A DNA stretch of 31,337 bases from NCED01 sp035493955 (lineage in GTDB: Bacteria > Pseudomonadota > Alphaproteobacteria > Caulobacterales > Caulobacteraceae): contig DATJHI010000019.1 of the NCBI GenBank assembly GCA_035493955.1, positions 1 through 31,337 on the forward strand, read 5' to 3'. This document shows, in pieces, positions 26,708-31,337 of this stretch. The position numbers were made by a program, and so were the translations under genes. Every line of letters starts with the position of its first letter. Within the stretch, counting starts at the first letter, position 1. The notes under the pieces were generated by a model. The model worked only from the letters and a program-made list of their open reading frames with translations, was not told the DNA's origin and made no database searches.

Positions 26708-27685
26708 ATGTCGCGTCTTCGTCTGGCCTTCGCTCTGACCGCCGCCGGCCTCTCGTGCCTAGCGGGCGCGCTCAGCCTGTCGTCCGCCCAGGCCCGCGAC
26801 CTGCCGCCGCCGGCCAACGCCCGTCCGGGCGAGTGCTACGGCAAGGTGATGCTCCCCGCCGCATACCGCTCCTCCAGGCGCCAGGTGCTGGTGCGCGGGC
26901 CCTGGACCGAGACGCGGCGGGCCGCGGCGGTAGTCAAACGGACGCCCCGCCGCGTGCTGGTCCGCCCGGAGGTCATCGAACGGATCCACACCGCCCCGGT
27001 CTATCGCACCGAGGTCGCCTGGGTGGAGCATCCGGGCCAGGTCCGCCACGTGGTGGAGCCCGCCCGCTACGAGATCGTCCGCGAGACCGTCCAGGTCGAG
27101 GCCGCCCACGCCGAATGGCGGCGCACCAGCGCGCCCCTGGCCTATGGCGAGACCGCTTCGGGTCAGACCATGCTCCAGCCCACCGGCGAGGTCGTCTGCC
27201 GGGTCTGGGTTCCCGCCCGCTACGAGACCGTCGAGCGCCGGGTGAAGGTTGCGGGCGGCCGCAGCTACGACCTGGTCGGCCCCGCCCGCCAGGAGAAGGT
27301 CGTGCGTCGGGTGCTGGTCAGCCGGGGCGGCTGGATCGAGCGCCGCCGTCCGGCGGTCTACCGCACCACCTATGTCGAGCGGGTGGTGCGCCCGGGCGGC
27401 GACGAGGTCGTGCGGCATCCGGCGACCTACCGCACCGTCGAGACCCGAACCCTGATCCGCCCGGCCCGCCAGGGCTGGTCGCGGGTGGTGTGCGGCGAAC
27501 GGACCGACCGGGCCTTCATCCAAAGGATGCAGCAGGCCCTGATCGCCCGCGGCTTCGACCCCGGCCCCGCCGACGGCGCGGGCCGGCCGACGACCTATTC
27601 CGCCCTGCGCGCCTTCCAGCACCAGCACGGCCTGGCCGAAGGCCAGATGACCCCGGAAACGGCCGCGGCCCTGGGCTTGAACTAG
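26708..27685 (+). CDS. Secreted repeat protein with C-terminal peptidoglycan-binding domain
   Basis: 325 residues. The signal peptide covers about residues 1-28 (MSRLRLAFALTAAGLSCLAG to SSAQA). The middle (about 45-255) is built from repeats rich in Tyr, Arg, Val and Glu: PAAYRSSRRQVLV, PARYEIVRETVQV, PARYETVERRVKV, PAVYRTTYVERVV, HPATYRTVETRTL. Each is about 12-15 residues with a P-A-x-Y-R/E core, suggesting an elongated beta structure. The last 60 residues (FIQRMQQALIARGFDPGPAD, TYSALRAFQHQHGL) form a PG_binding_1 domain. It is probably periplasmic, attached to the cell wall. No enzyme domain is visible. Confidence 0.8.
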   Translation: MSRLRLAFALTAAGLSCLAGALSLSSAQARDLPPPANARPGECYGKVMLPAAYRSSRRQVLVRGPWTETRRAAAVVKRTPRRVLVRPEVIERIHTAPVYRTEVAWVEHPGQVRHVVEPARYEIVRETVQVEAAHAEWRRTSAPLAYGETASGQTMLQPTGEVVCRVWVPARYETVERRVKVAGGRSYDLVGPARQEKVVRRVLVSRGGWIERRRPAVYRTTYVERVVRPGGDEVVRHPATYRTVETRTLIRPARQGWSRVVCGERTDRAFIQRMQQALIARGFDPGPADGAGRPTTYSALRAFQHQHGLAEGQMTPETAAALGLN

Positions 27686-27718
27686 GCCGTCGCTTCCCCT
27701 CTCCGGCGGGGAGGAAGA

Positions 27719-29119
27719 TCACGATTCCAGGTCCCGCCTGAGCGTCCGTGCGGCGAGCAGGAAGTGGAATCCGGCCCACAGATAGATCGCCGCGGCGACC
27801 ATCAGCGCCTCCTGCAGGCCGTGGAACGAGGCGAGGCGGCAACTGTCGGCGGCGAAGCCCGTCGCCCCCGCCGGCGCCACGCCGCCGGGACAGGCGCGGA
27901 CGAACGGCATCAGCCCGTTGTAGGCCCTGGCCGCCAGGAAATCGCTCAGCGCCCCGATCAGGGGCGGCCCCAGCCCGAGGCCGATCACGGTGAGGGTGAT
28001 GTTGACGATGGCGGTGGTGGTGGCCCGCATGCGGGCGCCGACCATGTTCTGGGCCAGGGCGAACACCGGTCCCATGTAGAGGTACTGCAGGATCGCCGGC
28101 GCGATGACCATGGCGCCCAGGCCCAGCAGGGTCGGCTGCTGGAAGGCGGCGATATAGAGCGGCGCGGCCAGCATCAGGGCCAGGCCCGGGACCACCGCCC
28201 GCAACCGCGGATCGCGCACGCCGGCCGCGTCGGCCAGGTAGCCGCCGGCGGCGATGCCCACCGCCGCCGCCAGGGCCCCGACCAGTCCATAGAGGGTCGA
28301 GGCGGTCTTCAGGTCCACCCCGTAGCCGCGCAGGAGGAAGGGGATGGCGAACTGGACCACGGCGTAGCCGGCGAAGGAGGTCAGCGACGCCCCCACGGTC
28401 AGGTGGACGAAGGCGGGCTTGCGCAGCACGTGGCGGAGCACCGCCCCGAGGCTGGGGGTCGCCTCCCCCGAGCTGAAGGCGGGATCGAGGCCGCCGCGCG
28501 CCGGTTCGCGCACGGTCAGGCGGAACAGCAGGGCCAGCAGCAGGCCCGGCAGCCCCAGGACCAGGAAGGCGGATCGCCAGCCGATCCCCTGGGCCAGCGC
28601 TCCGCCGAGGACGGCCCCGAACAGGGCCCCGAACGGGACCCCCAGGGTGAACACGCCGAGGGCCGAGGCCCGCCGGCTCGGCGGATAGTAGTCGGCGACC
28701 AGCGAATAGGCCGCAGGGACATAGCCGGCCTCGCCCAGGCCCACCCCCACCCGGGCCAGGGCCAGGGTCCAGAACCCCGCCGCCGCGCCGCACAGGGCGG
28801 TCATGGTCGACCAGACGGCGATCGCCGCGGAGATGATGCCCACCCGTCCGCTCCGTTCGGCCAGCCGGGCCACGGGCAGGCCGCCCAGGGAGTACAGCAG
28901 GGCGAAGGCCGGCCCGGCCAGGACGCCGAGCTGCCAGTCCTGCAAGGTCAGGTCGGCCTTGATCGCCTGGCCGAGCACGCCCAACAGGCTGCGGTCGACG
29001 AAGTTGCAGGTGTACATCAGCACCAGCACGCCCATCACATAGGCGCGATAGCCTCGCCCGATGGGGGGCGAGGGCGGCGAAAAGGGCGGCGCGCCGCCGT
29101 CCCCGGCTTGATCGGTCAT
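27719..29119 (-). CDS. Major facilitator superfamily transporter (spinster-like)
   Basis: 466 residues with about twelve membrane segments. The first, YVMGVLVLMYTCNFVDRSLL, has the N-F-x-D-R motif common in the spinster/Spns group. Loop 2-3 has the MFS signature region GGLPVARLAERSGRVGII, and RVGVGLGEAGYVPAAYSLVAD is typical of segment 4. An insertion with two cysteines (about 405-430, CPGGVAPAGATGFAADSC) precedes the last segment. ATG 29119 is preceded by AGGGGG. The substrate is unknown; related transporters carry sugars, lipids or organic acids. It converges on the peptidoglycan-binding protein gene and diverges from the glutathione transferase gene. Confidence 0.88.
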   Translation of the reverse strand: MTDQAGDGGAPPFSPPSPPIGRGYRAYVMGVLVLMYTCNFVDRSLLGVLGQAIKADLTLQDWQLGVLAGPAFALLYSLGGLPVARLAERSGRVGIISAAIAVWSTMTALCGAAAGFWTLALARVGVGLGEAGYVPAAYSLVADYYPPSRRASALGVFTLGVPFGALFGAVLGGALAQGIGWRSAFLVLGLPGLLLALLFRLTVREPARGGLDPAFSSGEATPSLGAVLRHVLRKPAFVHLTVGASLTSFAGYAVVQFAIPFLLRGYGVDLKTASTLYGLVGALAAAVGIAAGGYLADAAGVRDPRLRAVVPGLALMLAAPLYIAAFQQPTLLGLGAMVIAPAILQYLYMGPVFALAQNMVGARMRATTTAIVNITLTVIGLGLGPPLIGALSDFLAARAYNGLMPFVRACPGGVAPAGATGFAADSCRLASFHGLQEALMVAAAIYLWAGFHFLLAARTLRRDLES

Positions 29120-29232
29120 TCGGCCCCCTGCATCGCCAACCCCTGCTTGGGCGTTGAAGCGGGGCAAGCTAGAGCCTTTCACGGCCGGGTGAAATCGCCC
29201 CATCGATTGGACAGAACGGAAGGAACGAGGCC

Positions 29233-29874
29233 ATGGAGCTGGTGATCGGGGACAAGGCGTTTTCGAGCTGGTCGATGCGGCCCTGGCTGGTGATGAAGCA
29301 CGCCGGCCTGGCCTTCACCGAGATTCCGGTGCGCCTTCGCCTGCCCACCACCGAGGAGGAGATCGCCCCCCTGTCTCCCAGCGGCAAGGTCCCGGCGCTG
29401 CGGGACGGCGAGCTGGTGGTGTGGGATTCGCTGGCGATCTGCGAGCACTTGGCCGACCGCTTCCCCGAGGCGGGGCTGTGGCCGGCCGACATCGCCGTCC
29501 GGGCCGTCGGACGTTCGGCGGTGGCCGAGATGCACTCGGGCTTCCCTTCGATCCGCGGCGAGCTGTCGATGGACCTGGCCGCGGTTCCGCACGTGGCGGA
29601 GATCTCGGACATGACCCGCCACGAGATCCGGCGGATGGTCGCCCTGTGGACCGACCTGCGCCAGCGTTTCGGCGCAGGCGGGCCGTTCCTGCTCGGGGCG
29701 TGGTCGATCGCCGACGCCTTCTTCACCCCAGTGGCCACGCGGTTCCGCACCTATGGCGTCCGGTTGAGCGATTTCGGCGACCTCGGGCCCGCGGGCGCCT
29801 ATTGCGAACTGCTGCTGGAGCAGCCCGAGCTGCACGAATGGGAGGCCGGCGTCCGGGCGGAGGCCGCCGCCTAG
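29233..29874 (+). CDS. Glutathione S-transferase family protein
   Basis: 213 residues. The N-terminal thioredoxin-like domain reads MELVIGDKAFSSWSMRPWLV with Ser at the glutathione-activating position, followed by the cis-Pro segment SGKVPALRDG (about 50-60) and DSLAICEHLAD with the Glu/Asp-Ser glutathione contact. A helical C-terminal domain follows (FLLGAWSIADAFFTPVATRF, the usual N-capping box). The substrate is unknown. ATG 29233 has GAGG 3 bases upstream and AAGGAA farther out. It diverges from the MFS transporter; the 113-base gap should hold both promoters. Confidence 0.92.
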   Translation: MELVIGDKAFSSWSMRPWLVMKHAGLAFTEIPVRLRLPTTEEEIAPLSPSGKVPALRDGELVVWDSLAICEHLADRFPEAGLWPADIAVRAVGRSAVAEMHSGFPSIRGELSMDLAAVPHVAEISDMTRHEIRRMVALWTDLRQRFGAGGPFLLGAWSIADAFFTPVATRFRTYGVRLSDFGDLGPAGAYCELLLEQPELHEWEAGVRAEAAA

Positions 29875-29965
29875 ACGCGCCCAGCCGTCGCTTCAGGCGC
29901 GGGAAAATCGGTGTAGATTGCCCGCAAGGCCGCCGGGAAAGGCCATGAGGGCCGAGGAAACGATC

Positions 29966-30742
29966 ATGGACATCCCGACCCCAGCCCCTCCCATGACGCC
30001 GTCCGAACGCGCGGATGCGCTGGAGGAGCAGATGCTCCGTGAGCTCAACGAGAAGATGCCCGCCCGCTCGGTGCTCTACGGCATGTGGGAGGGCGAGGTG
30101 AAGAACCTCAACGTCTTCGAGGTCATCAAGAACAACCCCGGCCAGCATTTCCTGATGACCGAGGACAAGCGCCTGCCGCGCCTGCCCGACGCGCCGACCC
30201 TGGTCGACTTCATGAAGCTGCGCATGGCGTCGACCGCACATGTGCTGCAGAGCGCCGATCACGCGCTGAAGGCCGGGCTGCCGGAAAAGACCGTCCTCGC
30301 CTGTCTGCTGCACGACATCGCCGTCGGCGGCTTCATCCGCTGCGACCACGGCTACTGGGGCGCGCAGATGCTCGAGCCCTATGTCGACGAGGAGATATCC
30401 TGGGCGATCCGCGCGCACCAGGCGCTGCGCTTCTTCCCCGACGAGTCGGTCGGCTACGAATATCCGGAGCTCTATCGCAGGCTGTTCGGCCCGGACTACA
30501 GGCCCGAACCCTATATCGTCAGGGAGTACGAGGAAGCACGCCGGCACAAATGGTACATGACCGCGCGCATGATCACCCTCTACGACATCTATTCCTTCGA
30601 TCCCAACGCCGTCGTCGAGATCGAGGCGTTCGAGGACATCATCGGCCGGCACTTCAGGCAGCCGAAGGAAGGTCTCGGCTGGGACAACACGCCGGCCTCG
30701 CACATGTGGCGCACGATGAACTGGCCGACCCGCCTCCTGTAG
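29966..30742 (+). CDS. HD-domain protein with diiron-oxygenase-like ligands
   Basis: 258 residues. The HD core has His92 (TAHVLQSADH), His116-Asp117 (LLHDIAV), His128 (CDHGYWGAQ), His151 (IRAHQALRF) and Asp207 (TLYDIYSFD). The order H-HD-H-H-D and the DHxxxGA and H-x-A-x-R contexts resemble the PhnZ/myo-inositol-oxygenase-like branch of the HD superfamily, which binds two irons, more than a plain phosphohydrolase. The substrate is unknown. ATG 29966 has GAGGA 7 bases upstream; ATG 29945 would add seven residues. The N-terminal 80 residues are helical and unassigned. It is close to the GST gene (91-base gap) and on the same strand. Confidence 0.8.
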   Translation: MDIPTPAPPMTPSERADALEEQMLRELNEKMPARSVLYGMWEGEVKNLNVFEVIKNNPGQHFLMTEDKRLPRLPDAPTLVDFMKLRMASTAHVLQSADHALKAGLPEKTVLACLLHDIAVGGFIRCDHGYWGAQMLEPYVDEEISWAIRAHQALRFFPDESVGYEYPELYRRLFGPDYRPEPYIVREYEEARRHKWYMTARMITLYDIYSFDPNAVVEIEAFEDIIGRHFRQPKEGLGWDNTPASHMWRTMNWPTRLL

Positions 30743-30855
30743 GGGCCGGAGGATCCCTAGACCACGGCGGACACCATGGCTGTTTCCGCGCTTGCCCGGT
30801 CCCCTTTCAGGACCCTTTGCCCCGTGGCTTGAGGATCGGCGCCACGGCCGGGCGC

Positions 30856-31020
30856 CTAGAACAGCCCCAGCGCCTTGAGGCTGGCCACGCCGTCGCGGCC
30901 GACGACGAGGTGGTCGTGGACCAGGAGGCCCAGCGCCCGGGCGGCGTCGGCCACCTGCCGGGTCATCTCCACGTCGGCGCCCGACGGCGTCGGATCCCCC
31001 GACGGATGGTTGTGCACGAC
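30856..31020 (-). pseudogene. radC: Truncated radC (C-terminal 54 codons only)
   Basis: The minus-strand sequence encodes the end of a RadC/JAB-domain protein: HNHPSGDPTPSGAD, with the JAMM zinc ligands His, His and Asp, then VHDHLVVGRDG and the terminal LKALGLF. Full RadC proteins have about 220-240 residues; here homology begins only at VVHNHPSG, so about 170 residues, including the helix-hairpin-helix region and the JAMM glutamate, are missing. The codons upstream (to a GTG at 31149) stay open but encode unrelated sequence with a lower-GC stretch. The break at about 31021 is best explained by insertion of a mobile element whose other side lies outside the window. Confidence 0.85.
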
Positions 31021-31155
31021 CCGAGGAGGACGCTGCAATGTATTGAAATTACTGTTAAAAATGGAATCCCCGATGCGGGCGGGGGACGCGAAGTGGGGGC
31101 TGTTTCTACCCGCCCTTGGCGACGATACCGTCCCCAACTCGTTAGTCACGCCCGA
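31021..31155. mobile_element. Probable terminal segment of an integrated element in radC
   Basis: DNA between the radC break and the helix-turn-helix gene. It begins with an AT-rich patch on the plus strand (about 31036-31066) unlike the host sequence, then has GGGCGGG and CCCGCCC arms flanking about 25 bases. No gene is supported here. The radC fragment on one side and an AlpA-like gene on the other suggest the attachment-site end of an element. Confidence 0.5.
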
Positions 31156-31337
31156 TCACCGAGCAGCCCGACACTGTACCACATTCTTGCGGTCCCACGC
31201 ATCCAGTTCGCCTTCCGGATATAGGACACCCTTTCCGACCTTCACGAACGATGGGCCGATCCGCATCGATCGCCAGTTCCTACGCGTCCCCGTGCTTATT
31301 TCTCCACGGTAGCGGTCCGCGACTTCATCGGGCGTGA
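31156..31337 (-). CDS. AlpA/excisionase-like helix-turn-helix protein (5' partial)
   Basis: The minus-strand frame enters from the window edge and ends at TGA 31156. The 59 visible residues begin TPDEVADRYRGEISTGTRRN, the helix-turn-helix part, followed by WRSMRIGPSFVKVGKGVLYP and the wing/strand end EGELDAWDRKN. This is the pattern of the small MerR-like HTH_17 DNA-binding proteins found next to integrases in mobile elements, where they act as excisionases or activators. Probably only one or a few N-terminal residues are missing. Its position beside the broken radC fits an element boundary. Confidence 0.8.
   Translation of the reverse strand, partial: TPDEVADRYRGEISTGTRRNWRSMRIGPSFVKVGKGVLYPEGELDAWDRKNVVQCRAAR

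Noticed and set aside
31147..31149. GTG start creating a 97-codon in-frame ORF through the radC junction
   Set aside because: The extra 43 codons have no RadC homology; it is an accidental fusion frame, not evidence of an intact gene.

Overview
This is a high-GC bacterial chromosome segment. The gene set points to an alphaproteobacterium, most likely a member of the Caulobacteraceae (Caulobacter/Phenylobacterium type). Evidence: RecA, S4, PurB and the eukaryote-like NADP-isocitrate dehydrogenase all read as alphaproteobacterial; an F1-ATPase zeta inhibitor (found only in alphaproteobacteria) lies next to purQ; FGAM synthase is the three-subunit PurS/PurQ/PurL type; and the gaps carry the GC-rich palindromic repeats common in this group. 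Genus is inference; there is no rRNA or tRNA in the window.

Layout. 1-139: tail of an unrecognised gene. 177-4047 (minus): a three-gene operon for a periplasmic molybdenum aldehyde oxidoreductase of PaoABC type, with a Tat signal on the 2Fe-2S subunit and a four-cysteine [4Fe-4S] insertion in the FAD subunit. It diverges from recA (plus), whose upstream region has a promoter overlapping a one-mismatch LexA-type box. recA is followed by two large inverted repeats and alaS. 8380-9632: two tandem, overlapping DUF2939 genes, then icd (minus), trmJ (plus), a single-domain response regulator (minus) and rpsD (plus) with a clear terminator. 13363-14941 (minus): bolA, an aldo/keto-reductase-like protein lacking all four catalytic residues, and the monothiol glutaredoxin gene grxD, which read as an iron-sulfur/redox group.

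Purine block. purL (minus), zeta inhibitor-purQ (minus), purC-purS (plus) and purB (minus) lie within 15.0-26.5 kb. Together they encode FGAM synthase (PurS+PurQ+PurL), SAICAR synthase (PurC) and adenylosuccinate lyase (PurB). The interval between purQ and purL is interrupted by about 2.3 kb of visibly AT-richer DNA with a solitary phage-type tail-fibre gene carrying a C-terminal S74 chaperone domain, and no other phage gene. Other genes in the block are two small ORFs after purL, a secreted cysteine-containing protein, an EthD-like gene with an apparent one-base deletion near its end, and an alpha/beta hydrolase whose stop codon overlaps that of purB.

Right end. A secreted repeat protein with a peptidoglycan-binding domain, an MFS transporter (minus), a glutathione S-transferase and an HD-domain protein with a ligand set like the diiron oxygenases. 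The window closes on a truncated radC: only the last 54 codons survive, homology stops just before the HxHPSGD metal motif, and unrelated DNA follows. That DNA encodes an AlpA/excisionase-like helix-turn-helix protein running off the window. This looks like the edge of an integrated mobile element inserted in radC.

The most unusual items are the radC junction, the orphan tail-fibre island splitting purQ from purL, the catalytically dead aldo/keto reductase between bolA and grxD, and the HD-domain protein with diiron-oxygenase-like ligands.
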